Shown here: piece after piece, positions 48,211 to 60,153 of the stretch
Layout of the letters: each line of letters opens with the position of its first letter
How positions within the stretch are numbered: position 1 is the first letter of the stretch
From: Epiperipatus broadwayi
Taxonomy: Eukaryota > Onychophora > Udeonychophora > Euonychophora > Peripatidae
DNA length: 64,000 nucleotides
Direction of reading: 5' to 3'
Assembly (NCBI GenBank): GCA_028023455.1
Contig: JAQFVV010012420.1
Location: forward strand, 3,844,001 to 3,908,000
Program-made: the position numbers and the translations under genes
The notes under the pieces: model-generated
Seen by the model: only the letters and a program-made list of their open reading frames with translations
The model's database searches: none
What the model was told of the DNA's origin: nothing

Positions 48211-49346
48211 TCATACAATTCTAGCTACATCATATTTATTATATGAAAACACTGTTAATTTCTTTATCAATCTCTTTCTTTTCTTTGCATCATTTATCAA
48301 TTTTTTCTCCCATTCATCCAAGCAATTTTTCTTATTATTCAAGATGATTCCCAAATAACTATATATATTTACCACACTTAATTTTATATCCCCCAATAAG
48401 AAATCTTTGTCTTCTCTTTCCCCAGTATTCACCATCATTATATTTGATTTTTCTTCACTAAATTTAATCCCCATATCTTTACCCACCCTTGTGCATGTCC
48501 TCAGCATAACTTCCATATCTTCTCTTCTTTCTGCACACAAAAAAACATCATCCACAAAAAAAAGACCCGACAATGTATATACTCTTGCCGCCTGTTAACG
48601 GTATCTCTATCCCTCTTCCTAGACTTTCTATTGCTCTCTCCATTTCACTCAAATACAACACAAACAAAATAGGTGACATAGGGCATCCTTGCCTCAGTCC
48701 CATCCCATTTTTAACTTTAATTGATTCTTTATCCCCTAATTGATATGTATAGTAATTATTTTCATATAATTTCTTAATATCACCCACTAAAGCTTCATCC
48801 ATTCCCAGATTTGCTAAACTTATCCATAATCTATTTCTATTCACTCTATCATATGCCTTCTCTATATCTATAAAACTCATATATAACTGTCTACCTGAAT
48901 TTCTACTCATATCTATAAATTGTGTAACTACAAATAAATTATCTCCTATATGCCTATCTGACCTAAAACCTTCTTGTATTTCCCCCACTACATTATTTTC
49001 CTCCATCCATTTTGCAACTCTTCCAGCCACCATATATGAAAAAACTTCTATATAAAACTGATGTTACTGCTATTGGTCTATAATTATTTAACTTTCTATG
49101 ATCCTTACCTTTTCCTTTAAATAATAATCTTACTCTTGTATTACTCCAACTACCCAGAAAAACTCTCTTCTGTGCCCTCTTATTAAAACATGATAGTAAC
49201 TTTACTTTTGCCCTGTGCCCCAAATTCATTACCATCTCTGTTGCCCATTCATCTAATCCTCTTGCCTTACCACTTCTCAATTTCTTCCCTGCCTCATTCA
49301 GTTCATTTTCTGTAAACGTAATATTCCCATTACTATATGCTTTCAT
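48211..49346 (-). pseudogene. LINE reverse transcriptase domain (broken)
   Basis: In order on the - strand: KKLRSGKARGLDEWATEMV, RVRLLFKGKGKDHRKLNNYR with PIAV (49346-49060), GFRSDRHIGDNLFVV (about 48960), MSFIDIEKAYDRVNR (motif A, catalytic Asp present), NGMGLRQGCPMSPILFVLYL (motif B), and after a frame break LFFVDDVFLCAE (motif C, FVDD with both Asp present), then IKFSEEKSNIMMVN. The polymerase residues survive, but the frame is interrupted near 48570 and 49010. Confidence 0.88.
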
Positions 49347-49618
49347 ATTTTTATCCCTCTGTCCTTCACATCTAACATCTTTTCTATATCCATTACATAA
49401 CTATTCAATATTTCTCTCTAATTCTTCTCTCTAGAGCTACACTCTATTCCATTCCCTCATCCAGTAATACTATCTCTCTCTTCCCGAAATTTCTCCTTTT
49501 AATGTAATTCCAAATTTTTTACTCCCATCTCTTCCACTTTTATTAATATCATCCAATAATTTACTATTTAGTTTCATTCTCTCTCTATAATTATCTATTT
49601 TAGCTAACTTCTTCTTTT

Positions 49619-50760
49619 CTAAGTACTTTTCCCATTTAGCATTAATCTTTTTTCACTTTCTTTGTTCTTAATAGCACACTTATATTCTCTGCATGCTTTT
49701 TTCCTCTCTTTTACACTTTTACTAACTCTCATTTTTCTATTACTTTTATTTTTCTGAATATTCTCACCTAAAACCCTATTTGCCACTTTTTCTATTTCAT
49801 CACACCAGTCCTCATATTCATTTCCAATCAACTCTTCCATGGTTTCTTCAACTTGTATTTTATACTCTTCTAACTTATTCTTATCATTTACTCTCCATCC
49901 ACATCTTTCACTATTGTTTCTATTTTTATTCCTATTTTCCATCACATTACTAACCATTTCAATTACAACAAAATTATGATCACTATTACATACTCTCTCC
50001 ATTATCAAACACCTTAATTTTCTGTACTTTATTCATTCCTTTTTTTTCTCTATCAATATATAATCTATTGGGTGGGATATATTATTCCTAGACCATGTAT
50101 ATTGTCCCTCATAAATATTAGATAAGTTTCCAATGCTCAAATTTACTCTCTGACAAATTTTTTTCAAAAGCTGTCCATTCTTATTGTCTACATCATCAAT
50201 TTCTTCAATATACCCATTCATATATCCTATAACCATTATTCTCTTCCCCTTTTCTTTAAAACTCTATCCTTAACTAGGCACTCATATATGCTATTCTTCC
50301 ATTCCATTATAGTTTGACTATCTTCAGTAGCTATATAAACTATAGCCACCATCCATTCTTGTTTTCCCAACCCTATTTCAAACCACAAATGTTCTTGGCA
50401 TTTAACAGTATTTAAATATTTTTTTGATATAACACCTATACCACCGCCCTTTTTTTTTTTTGCCTCTTTTCTATTTATACCCTGCCATACCAAATCTTTC
50501 AAAACAGGTTCTTCTTCTTCTCTTAGATGTGTTTCCACTACTGCTAATACCTCAAGCTATTCATTTTTAATTGCTTTGTTTAATTCCTGCCACTTTTCTG
50601 GTCTCCTACCACCTTGCATATTCAAATACCCAATTTTAACAATTTTTTCTTTCCTAACTATTCTTCTATAAATTTTTTTTCTTCTTTCTTCTCCATTATG
50701 CTTATAAATAACTTGCTTACCATTAATTTTACAGACCCATTCCCTCTCCACATCTACATT
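49619..50760 (-). pseudogene. LINE APE-type endonuclease (broken)
   Basis: Successive - strand segments are: IVKIGYLNMQGGR near 50655; METHLREEEEPVLKDLVWQG near 50530; KKGGGIGVISKK; VIGYMNGYIEEIDDVDNKNG near 50230, where the usual GD.N is GYMN so the catalytic Asp is lost; YTWSRNN..SHPIDYIL near 50095; and SDHNFVVIEM near 49985, the terminal SDH catalytic motif. The domain order and spacing fit an APE-like nuclease that nicks target DNA for target-primed reverse transcription. At least three frame breaks separate these pieces. Confidence 0.8.
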
Positions 50761-51004
50761 TATATCTAAATAACTGCCCTTTGTTTAATCCTTACATCCC
50801 ATCCATTCTTTTTCTTTTTAATAACACTACAATTTAAAATCCCACCCCTCTTTATAAGTTTCCCAAACTATATTCTTTATAAATCAGACTCCCTAAAACT
50901 TCACTTCCTTGTTTCCCTAAGTGCAACCCATCTTTACCAAATAACTCCCTCTTCCCACTTGGCTTCATATGATGGTGCCCTCTTTCGGGGTTATCAGTTA
51001 TTTT

Positions 51005-51645
51005 CCTACAACTTTCACTTTTTTGCTTATTGCAATCATGGTCTTTGTAACCGATTTTTCTGCATCGGAAACATTTTATTTGTTTGTTTATTTTAGATTC
51101 AACTCCCAGCATTTTATAAATTGTAGCTTGAAGAAGTTCTGGTCTTGTGAAACTTCTGAACTCTTTCACTTAGTCAAATAGTAGTTCATGAACTGTTCCA
51201 CGTATAGTTATTTTTTCGTAAGTTATGTCTTTTACTGCTAATAATATTTGTCTAAACTGATCACTCCATTATGATAGTTGCTCAAGGAGAGCTTCCTCTA
51301 AGTATTTGTCGTAAAGACAGGGTTTTGCCATCTCTCTTAGATCCATGTCATAATCTTTTATTTTTTCATTTTTCCCTTGCCTTCTACCTCTAAAATGTAA
51401 TAGAACAATAAACTTAGATGGCTGGGGGTTGAAATAATCATTTAGCTTTTTTACAAGCTCATTGTATTTCTGTAGTTTGATTACCCTTTGGCCTGCGAAG
51501 CAAAGTAAAGAGGCTCCTTTAAAATATTCTCGAGAAGACTATTTAGTGTAATTTTTTATCTTCTGAACATACTGTGCCTAATCACTCAGATTATCTACAC
51601 TGACTTCATATATACAGACTTGTGATGTGGCTGCCATTTTCTATG
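51005..51645 (-). pseudogene. Gypsy gag remnant with altered zinc knuckle
   Basis: Element-sense translation gives VKKLNDYFNPQPSKFIVLLH, then FRGRRQGKNEKIKDYDMDLR and EMA, LEEALLEQLS, and a zinc knuckle CFRCRKIGYKDHDC. This is the capsid-like Gag of Gypsy elements (L..HY.P.PS...ER..F..R.Q..GES...Y...LR). In the knuckle (C-X2-C-X4-H-X4-C) the His is Tyr. In-frame stops occur near 51268 and 51180. The LINE begins just after the knuckle. Confidence 0.75.
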
Positions 51646-51708
51646 TTAGTTCAAATCCAGTCATGATTGTCCCAGTTTGCTGTTCAGGCGACGACTGCGT
51701 TAATTTGC

Positions 51709-53855
51709 TATGTCAAATGAGCAGCAAGTAAATAATTCACAAAGGCAGAATTGATATGGTAAGTTAATAGTTTAATGTAAATAACATATGAGCATATTTC
51801 CAAATGTACATAGTCTATTTAAGGTGTATTAACTGGTTGATTCTCCAGACGCCATATTGAATTTTTTAAAATACTGACCTGAGACACAATTTTCATAATA
51901 ACTTCAGTTTTAATCATGTTAGCGCAAAAAAATTTGCATTAATAGAAAGTAGAAAAATAAAGGAAAACAATAAGTCTAAGATAATGATAATCATTTAAAA
52001 AATAAAAAGAAATTTCAACATCTGACATAATTATTACTTTATTGTTTGTTCATAATTTTTAATTTATCATTAACTAAGTTTAAATTACATCTTCAGTGAT
52101 AATTTCTTTGTATTCCTCACAAAATTATCTTTCAAACCATATATAATATGTCTTACCTGAGATAATCCATAACTTCAGAATCTCCAAAAGTATTTGCATA
52201 AGAATTCTTCATTTTTATTTTGTACCCCAAAAGTTACCAAATCTCAAAGGCATCTATAAGAAAAAGATTCATCCTAATTTAAGGTACAAAACAAATCATT
52301 TCCAGAAGATAGATATGCATTTGTCACCATAGCAATTGGTTTCTTGTCTATCTAAAATTAGAAATTGTAGGCTACTGTCTGTATCACTGATAAATTGAGT
52401 TTCATCACTTCATTTTATATTTTTGTGTGTACATCAGTGATGTTTATATTTTTTATGCACACCAGTGATGCTATCTTGTTATATTTATTGTCCCACAAAG
52501 ATATAATTTATTTGCATATACCTCATTTGCTAGCTATAGACTTGAAAATAATGTGATGCAAGATGTGGCAAAACTACTGACTACACAGCATGAGTATCAA
52601 GGCATAGGCAGGAGTCAGAATGATTCTTTGCCCGCATTTTTTTTTTATTGTGGTATATGCATAACCATTGTGGCTACTACTACACAATTATTTGAAATCT
52701 CTCTTTTATTATTTTTAAGTGTTTATATTTTCACATGGTACTATGCCCAGTAAATTTTGTGAAAGCTTTACCAACTGCAACTTTTCTGTACATTTGATTA
52801 TCAGTTTTTAAAATTTACATTGCACTGCTTTATATATATGTAAATCATTACACACCATATAAACATAATAAATTATTATCAAAGACGTAAAATTACTGTA
52901 CATATGAATAATAATTTATATACTACACACACACAACAGTATAAAAGCAAATTAATAAATCGTACAAATAAATTATATTAATAAATTTAAATTATTAAAA
53001 AAATTTTAAAAATCTACTTACGAAATACATATTCTGCGATTCTGTTCACATTCCATTATAGGCTTTGAATGTGAATGACCTGCATTTTTTTAATCCATTT
53101 TCATTATATAATCAGGCTGACTACAATTTTCTGCTTTATCGCTTCATGTAAACTAGAAAATTGTCCAAAATAGAAAAAATTTAAATCCCCCTGTTTAAAA
53201 ACAAAATTCAAATTTCTTCCGATTTCAATCGAAAAGATGGCATTAAAAAGACATTTTAAAGACGGATCGAAGGCCCATATTTCTGTTGACTTTATGCTTA
53301 TAGTTTTTACGTAATTTAAAAAAGAAAACAAACTTTTTAACCAATCCTGTAAGATGTGCGACTGGCAAACAACAGAGTTTCAAGCCGTTAAAATAATAAA
53401 ACGTTATAGTCATCTGCACATAATAAATCCTAGCCCTTCTTTTGGAGTGACAGAGGCAGGATTCTCTGAATTACAGTAGACCAGGTTCTGGGAGTTCATA
53501 TACCCCTCAAAACTTCTGGAGTCTTTACAAACATTACCAAATATGGCTTTTTTTACATACCTTACTATATATCATATTTTTTTACATACCACATGGTATT
53601 TTTTACACCTCACCATATTGGCGTTTTTTTACAGTTCTCTAACGTTATAAGGCCAGCTATGCAACTCTATGACCTAATATCATTGCTGTATATTTGTTGT
53701 TACAGTTATTTATATAATCATTATATATATATAATTATTTCACACAATCATTATACATAATTATTGTACAAAATTATTATTTTTATTCTATACAATTATT
53801 ATACATTTATTGTTGCGCACACATATATATTCCTTGCTTGACCTTGAACACTGCA
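51709..53855 (-). repeat. 5' LTR of the Gypsy element, split by an insertion
   Basis: 51709-51832 and 53388-53855 together match the 3' LTR along its length. They are interrupted by a 1.56-kb TTAA-flanked element (51833-53387). The LTR end towards gag has TATG where the other LTR has TGTG. Confidence 0.85.
51833..53387. mobile_element. TTAA-flanked element inserted in the Gypsy LTR
   Basis: Comparison with the uninterrupted LTR gives the exact empty site. TTAA occurs once there and on both sides here (51829-51832, 53388-53391). The ends CTGGTTGATTCTCC and, in reverse, CGGCTTGAAACTCT agree at 9 of the first 13 positions, so TIRs are short and eroded. TTAA target choice fits piggyBac or Kolobok. 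There is no transposase: the open frames at 52553-52753 and 53104-53331 are not recognisable. A related copy lies at 62513 onward. Confidence 0.75.
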
Positions 53856-53863
53856 GAGATTAT

Positions 53864-55330
53864 CCAATTAATGACTAATATTTCTGTAGTACATAAGTCT
53901 TATTTCAATTTAATTATTTTTTAATTCTTCTCAGAGTTGCTCAATTTCTAAATAACCTTGGTAATACATCTAAAAATAAGTCAAATTCTTTCTGCCTATA
54001 TCTAAAGATATAATCTGTCACAATTAAAATATACTTATTATGTAAAATAAATGATAAAAAAAAAAAAAATTGATTTATTAAAATTCTCATCCATTGATAT
54101 TAAAGGATCAAATCAGGAAAGTTTGCTCTTTTTTAACAAGCAAAAAAAGTAATACAATTTTAGACACTCTTGCATAAATTTTAATAATAAACATTAAATA
54201 ATTCAGTCGTAATCTGAACCTTATCACTTTTAACAAATCATACTGAAAATATATAGCAATCTTTTTGTAAATAAACTCATATAGTTATAAAAAATGTCAT
54301 TTTATTCTCTCCATTAGCCAGTCAAGGATTTTTATTGTTTAAAAATTAAGCTCTTTTTTTTTTTTTAATAATCAATTAAATATTGCATAACACAACTTAA
54401 GCATAATGTTCTGTATATTTCAAACCTTTAAACCTTTCCTAGTTCAAAGTTCCCATACCATAACTTCCCCATAGTTTAATTTCATCTCAAATTCTTGCCT
54501 TATCCTCTTCTAGAAATTCCTTTAGAATCTTCTATATTTTTATAATGCTTTTTTATTAGAAGAAAATTCTAACAAGGGTAACTTCATCATGCTACTGAAG
54601 ATATATATATATATTGTTATTGCATTTTTCTTTCTCATCAATTTATTTTTTCTCTAAATATAAGTAAAAGAAGTTATTGCTTTTAATAGGAAGGAATAAT
54701 GCAGTACATACATATAATCTGTTTGTCCCTTAAAAGTTTATTTTAATTAAAAATATATGCAGAGCAATGTTTATACATTAGGTATAGTTTAAGGGCTTAC
54801 TTGGTTCAATATATTTTTTTTTAAATTAATTATAAAATATTTTACTGTCAAAAATTTTGTATAACTATATTTTATTTATTTTAAATATATTAATTATATT
54901 TGTACATAGATAAATATATAAAAAAGATTGTAATTATAAGTTTGTTCTTTTTTTTTTTTAAAAAATGTTAATGATGAAAACGCATTTAGTAATATAATAA
55001 TGGCTTCCAAATATAAATGATAATGCTTGTTATTGTTGAAAAGGTAAAGACAAGCTTTATTTAAAAATTTCAAAACTAATGTGGATAGATGCAAACAAAT
55101 AAATATCAATCTTTTGTCGAGAATTTTAATTATTTTGTTTAATATTTTTTGTTTAAAATAATCAGTGTAAAAGTAAAATATTCAGTATTAAAAAAATGTT
55201 CAATATAAAAGGAAACGTTGAAAAGTATAATGATCAGTAACAAATTTAGATTTATAATTTAAAATTTTAATAGTAAGCAGTAATTCCATAGGGTCAAAGA
55301 TGAAAAGTTTTGAAAGTGGTTATCAAAAGA
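53864..55330. other. AT-rich spacer, nothing recognised
   Basis: Long T- and A-runs and one 71-codon - strand open frame of low complexity (54894-55109). I see no gene or repeat family. Confidence 0.5.
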
Positions 55331-55334
55331 AAGA

Positions 55335-56450
55335 AGAAAAAAAAGATATTAGAAACTCAAATATCTGTTTCAGCAAAAATTAATATCCTTATAAAAATCA
55401 ACAGATATTGATATAACACATCCCGAGGATTAAAGTAATATTCTAAGCATTTCCAAAGATGTTTTAAGTGAAATTACTGGAAATATTTATATTGATATTT
55501 CAAACATAAAATCATTTGAAATTAGTATTCCAGAAAGTATTTATACAAAGTAGAAAAAATTCTCAAGATTTAATTTCAAATATATAATGATATTGGTTTA
55601 TGGATAAACTTGACAAAGAATAATATTGTATTTTGAATTTAAAAATGTGATTGCCAGAATAGGAATACTGCTTCTGAAATATATCTAAGCAAATTTATCA
55701 AAACTAAGATATCAGACAGTTTGCAATGACTTATCAGTCAAAAATTAAGGGGAAAAATATTCATGAATGGTTAATATATTCTGTATCAATTGGAAGTGTA
55801 TTATTTTGTTTGCAAATTTTCATCAACCTTGAATTATATTCTGGTCAATAATTGTTTTAATGATTGACAAAATCCAAACATTAAATTTTGTGAAGATTTA
55901 AGTGATCATAGAACAGCATTAGTTAATATCCAATAAGAAAAAGAAGATCCATGTTATTAACTTTAAAATTAGACACAATTTTTTGTAAAAATGACAGTGT
56001 AGGATGCGGATTTTATAAAAAGTAATTACAATAATAAAAATTTTAATGGCATAAAGATGGCTATTGTGAAACTGATAAGAAATTTAAATTTTGAAATGAT
56101 AATTATCTTTATTAAAAATCATTCCTTAGTTTTAATTCATTTCTTGCCAATCATATTGGATATTATGGGATATGGCAATCTATCATTTTCATCAAAAGCA
56201 CTATGCAGTGAAATTGTTGAAGTAATGGTTGAAAAAATGTTATTGAATCTATTCTTAATGATTTAAAAATAACTAATTATTGTAATTTATTTGTTGATTC
56301 ACTCTTGATCTTATCCATTCTGATCAATTCACTACCACTATATGTTACATCTCACCTATTACATATTTGATAGAATGATTTCTTATTATCATTGCTGATA
56401 GAAAATCACTGAGGTGATAAATTTGCTAGACTTGGATTATTTTATCAATA
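55335..56450 (+). pseudogene. hAT transposase fragment, TTF-type zinc finger class
   Basis: Conceptual translation in shifting frames gives LSKLRYQTVCNDLSVKN, then MVNIFCINWKCIILFANF (KWL.YS...G..FCF.CKLF type, a TTF zinc finger with mutated Cys), CFNDWQN near 55858 (the usual GF.DWK.), DLSDHRTALVN, and from 56057 an open run to 56266. That run contains KLIRNLNFE, HFLPIILDIMGYGNLSFSSK and ALCSEIVEVMVEKML. These follow the order found in transposases related to ZMYM-type proteins. The copy has many stops and breaks off near the hairpin at 56456, so the catalytic C-terminal half is missing. Confidence 0.6.
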
Positions 56451-56455
56451 CATGT

Positions 56456-56503
56456 TTAACCACAAACTTACGCTTTTCTTCCAAAGCGTAAGTTTGTGGT
56501 TAA
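56456..56503. repeat. Perfect 21-bp-arm hairpin
   Basis: TTAACCACAAACTTACGCTTT (56456-56476) is exactly complementary to 56483-56503, with the 6-base loop TCTTCC. A smaller inverted repeat (GACCT...AGGTC) follows at once. It sits at the point where the + strand hAT fragment stops. Confidence 0.95.
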
Positions 56504-58506
56504 GACCTGTAGGAGGTCCCTACCTTCACATTTTCACGCACATATTCTTAATGTTTACAGCCTTAATAAATATTACTTCCATTATTTTAATAGACTTCTA
56601 GGAGGAAAAAAAATGTTTAAGAAGTCAAACTAATTTTTCTTTTATCTTAAATATTTAAAAGCTACTGCAGTGAAACTCTAAAAGTAACATGTCAAACTCG
56701 TTTACCACTGAAGCTATATGAATTATTTAACATCAAGACATGAGCCACATTTAAAAGCAGTAATTAAAAGAAAGCACTTTATATTACATAAGACAAAATA
56801 TAAGTACATTGAAAAACTCAGGTAAAGTATAGAAGTTGTTTTTCAAACCAACATCAATTTAATTAAATAATATTGCATTATTTTTTGAAGAAATTTAGCA
56901 TCATTTTTTATTAACTAACTTATCAAAATTTGATTGAATTTGTTGAGCTGTAGATACTTTTAAAATTAATTGTATGTGCTGGTCCATTAATTTTGATCTT
57001 TCCACAGTATTATTGTTTTTTAAAATTGAAAATAATTGTTTGTACAAATATGTGCTGCCGAACATGGCTAAAATATGCCAATGGCACACAATATATTAGG
57101 AAATTGGTTGACTGATAAATAATTATAGATATTTGGAATTCCCATTTCTATGTATTTTTGTTTCAGTATGGAATCACATTGAATTTCAATTAATTCTGGT
57201 TGTATATTATCATCCACGGTTTTAACATCAATTGATAGGGAAGTGTAATATAATGCTTTTAAAGTTGGTGCTCATGGGAGTGTGCAAAGAGCTTTTAAAA
57301 CGCATGCTTTAAGGAGTTACTCCATATTTATGAAATTGAGTTTCACAATTTTTGAAATCCGAAAACCTTTCAAATTCATTTTTTAATATTGCAATTTGAC
57401 TAGTGTATTCTGAAAATTTCAACCCTAGTGATTTTTGTAATATTGACTGACAACATCCAAAATGATATACTTTCATTTTGAAGTTGTTGTTTTTTGTTTG
57501 AAAACAGGAATATTGTCAAATCACATTATTACTATATGATGTTTGCCTTGTAGTTTAAGTTGACTAAGATGATTTGTAATGTCAACGTTTTGAAAATGCC
57601 AAGTTCTTTATCCATTAATCATCTCACAATATTTCACATTCATAATTTTTTGATTTCAAAAAAATAGTAATTTTATCCGGCAAATCGAAGAATCACTTCA
57701 AAATATTATGACTGAAAAGCCATCTAATCCAAAACATTATGACTAAAAAGCCATCTAATTTCTGTATAATAAGAAATCAATATATTCACTTCCTATTTTT
57801 TTTAGAAATTTATTAAACTGACGATGATTAAAGCATGTGCATGAATATAAGTTGTGATATTAGTGACATTTTCCAGCACATATCCAATATTTAAACTTTG
57901 GGGTACAAAGTTTGTTGATGAATAATGCCTTCTTTGCATTTTTCTTTTAACTTTGTAGTGTAACCCCTTTAAGAACATCAGTCGTGGCAGGAGACCTATC
58001 AGTTGCAAGACAAACTAGCTTTTTTGATTGTAAATTGTATTGAATTAAAAGTTATAAGATTATCAAAAATATAAACACCTGTAGTTATATCATGCCTAGA
58101 TTTCTAAAAGCTCTTCACTAACTTTCAAGTTTACATTACATTCGTGATTTGCATAAATTCCATTTCCATTTATAACATGCAGTTACTACAACATCTATGA
58201 GTATGAGAGCAAGTAGTCTCTTGAAAGTGCTAAGTTCTTTGATTTATTAGTTTTTTTTTTTTGGTTTATTTTAATAAATTAAAATTTTGCTTTTACATAT
58301 ATACATTCTAGGTTCACTATGAGAGCAAGTAGTCTCTTGAAAGTGCTAAGTTCTTTGATTTAATAGTTTTTTTTTTGGATTATTTTAATAATTTAAAATT
58401 TTGCTTTTACATATATACATTCTAGGTTCACTATCTGTGCAGACAGCTCATATATATGTATTAGTTTATAATATGTAGTGAAGTAATAATTTAAGTATTT
58501 TAAGTA

Positions 58507-60145
58507 ATGAATAATTTTGCACACAACCAGCAACTTTTCCACACTGGTTTATCTATTTGCAAATTTCAGCAAAGAATAACTTTTAGAAAGTATGCAGAAC
58601 ATGACATCTTATCTAATTGCTATATAATAAAAATTAATAGAACCATCTTCAATTACGACAGAGTCAAAACTCGGCTACAAAGACAACTTTTTAGCTCTAT
58701 AATTTGCGGTTGCAAGAAAGCCCTCAGGAAAGAGAAGCGAAGATGGAATATAATTGCGAACAATTACGAGATCCCTCAATATATAATGCATAAACTTAAC
58801 AAATGCATGTATTTTCTCAACCGCAAATCTGACAACAAAATCAAATTTCTTGCCTACAAACAAAACATTACTTTAAACATAAACAAGTGCAACATTTATA
58901 TCAACCTCACTAACACTCAAATTCCCAGAGAGATAAAGAAGGTCCTTGACCTGGGTCCCAGATACGTTGGTGGAAAGTGAAGCAATCCGAAGCTTGAAAT
59001 CATCACAGACGTGGAGGCAAACTGAATTAATAACCCATTGAAATAAACCGTCATAGCTCGAGTCATCAAAGCCATAAAAAACAAACAGCTTAACACACAC
59101 GCCAATGATTGGAACCAAAAGATTGCCACAACTAGACCATTTATAACTAACCACTCCCTCATCTGTTTAAAAGAGAACAAGGGCAACCGGTTCACGTTGA
59201 TCAATGAGGACGAATATCCTTATAAAATTAATATTCAAATCGAGAAATTAAAATTTGCCCATTTAAATGTTTTTGATTACAAGCTAAATCGCGATAAATT
59301 TACCACCTTCATTTTACGAATACATCAAGATATAATATTCTCAAAACAGAATACAATCATATATATCCATAGACTTCATCACCCACCACCCCAAGAAGAT
59401 ACACCAACGTGAAATTGCACATGCCCAACAAACCTCTACATCTCATGCTTGACTTTGGCACAGCACATTAGTTTGATACTGCTACTCTCATCAACAGATC
59501 GCCTATAGACACATTAAACTTTGGAAATTATACAATTCGGTCATCATTCAAATTCATTGGGAAAATTAAACAAGCTATCATCCCACCAAATTTTAAGCTG
59601 GCAACTCTTGACATCACAGAGCTCTATGGATCCATAGATTGATCACAATCCATCGAGATCATCAATGATGCACTGATAACCAGTGAATGCTCCCCCAGCA
59701 TATATGAATTTCTTAAGTGGCTTGATAAAAACTTAGTTGCAACTTTCAAAAACAGGTGGTTCAAAATGACTAATGGTTAGCCAATGGGCCTACTGCCAGC
59801 CACATTGTTGCTAGCATTGTGCTAAATCATCACAAAAAACTCGCACTACCAAGATTCTTCACCGCAACTCCATACCTCATTTATGTTAGATACATGGATG
59901 ATATATTTGTCGCAGCCCCTTCCCACATTACATCAGAACTGCCTTCAGAATATCTCAAACTCAATTACACTCATACAGCTGAAATCCACACACAACATGT
60001 TAGATACCTGGATGTAAATGTTTGCAGAAATCTCAATCAACTAGATTACACCATGATTGTCAAGCCAGTAGAAGTATGTGGTACAGCTCAGCCTACATCA
60101 TACGCACCCTATTCTCATAAGATGGCAGGTTTATTTTTTATTTAG
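58507..60145 (+). pseudogene. Penelope-like reverse transcriptase (broken)
   Basis: The first open part (58507-58980) is the basic N-terminal region and ends INLTNTQIPREIKKVLDLGP, a segment like the one preceding the RT in Penelope-like elements. Next come KENKGNRFTLINEDEYPYKI (about 59180), then FKLATLDITELYGSID (about 59600, motif A with the catalytic Asp), and FKMTNG.PMGLLPATLL (about 59765, motif B, with a stop inside). After a frameshift there is LIYVRYMDDIFVAAP (motif C, YMDD at 59891-59902) and HVRYLDVNVCRNLN. At least two in-frame stops (about 59640, 59779) and several frame changes show that it is dead. Confidence 0.85.
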
Positions 60146-60153
60146 AAACCACG

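Larger units (their letters stand above)
47241..50998 (-). mobile_element. Near full-length non-LTR retrotransposon (LINE) inserted in Gypsy gag
   Basis: On the - strand the order is a short ORF1-like end (FGKDGLHLGKQGSEVLG, about 50945-50895), APE-type endonuclease, reverse transcriptase, a C-terminal Cys-His motif and a 3' UTR. The 3' boundary near 47241 is supported by the second copy at 12103-12360. The host sequence on both sides reads (in Gypsy sense) AGGAAAATAACTG on the 5' side and CAGAAAATTTACCTG on the 3' side, a possible imperfect target duplication. Joining them restores the frame CRK-(I/F)-T of Gag. Several stops and frameshifts are present, but it is the best preserved LINE of the window. 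Confidence 0.8.
43189..53855 (-). mobile_element. Internally deleted Ty3/Gypsy element carrying three nested insertions
   Basis: Two related LTRs (43189-43756 and 51709-53855) bracket Gag, protease and integrase remnants, all on the - strand in Gypsy order. Both outer edges carry GAGATTA plus one base (43181-43188 GAGATTAC; 53856-53863 GAGATTAT), a plausible target duplication of unusual apparent length. The reverse transcriptase core is missing: protease is followed by only the end of the RNase H/tether region. Three later insertions interrupt it: a LINE between gag and protease, a TIR element in the RNase H-integrase spacer, and a TTAA-flanked element in the 5' LTR. Stops and frameshifts make it inactive. 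Confidence 0.85.

Noticed and set aside
51680-51709. Primer-binding site next to the Gypsy 5' LTR
   Set aside because: The bases directly inside the LTR (element sense GCAAATTAACGC) do not start with TGG or pair with a common tRNA 3' end, so the site cannot be named.
58873-59204. Two overlapping - strand open frames of 93-95 codons
   Set aside because: They are antisense to the Penelope-like RT linker region, which has recognisable sense motifs.
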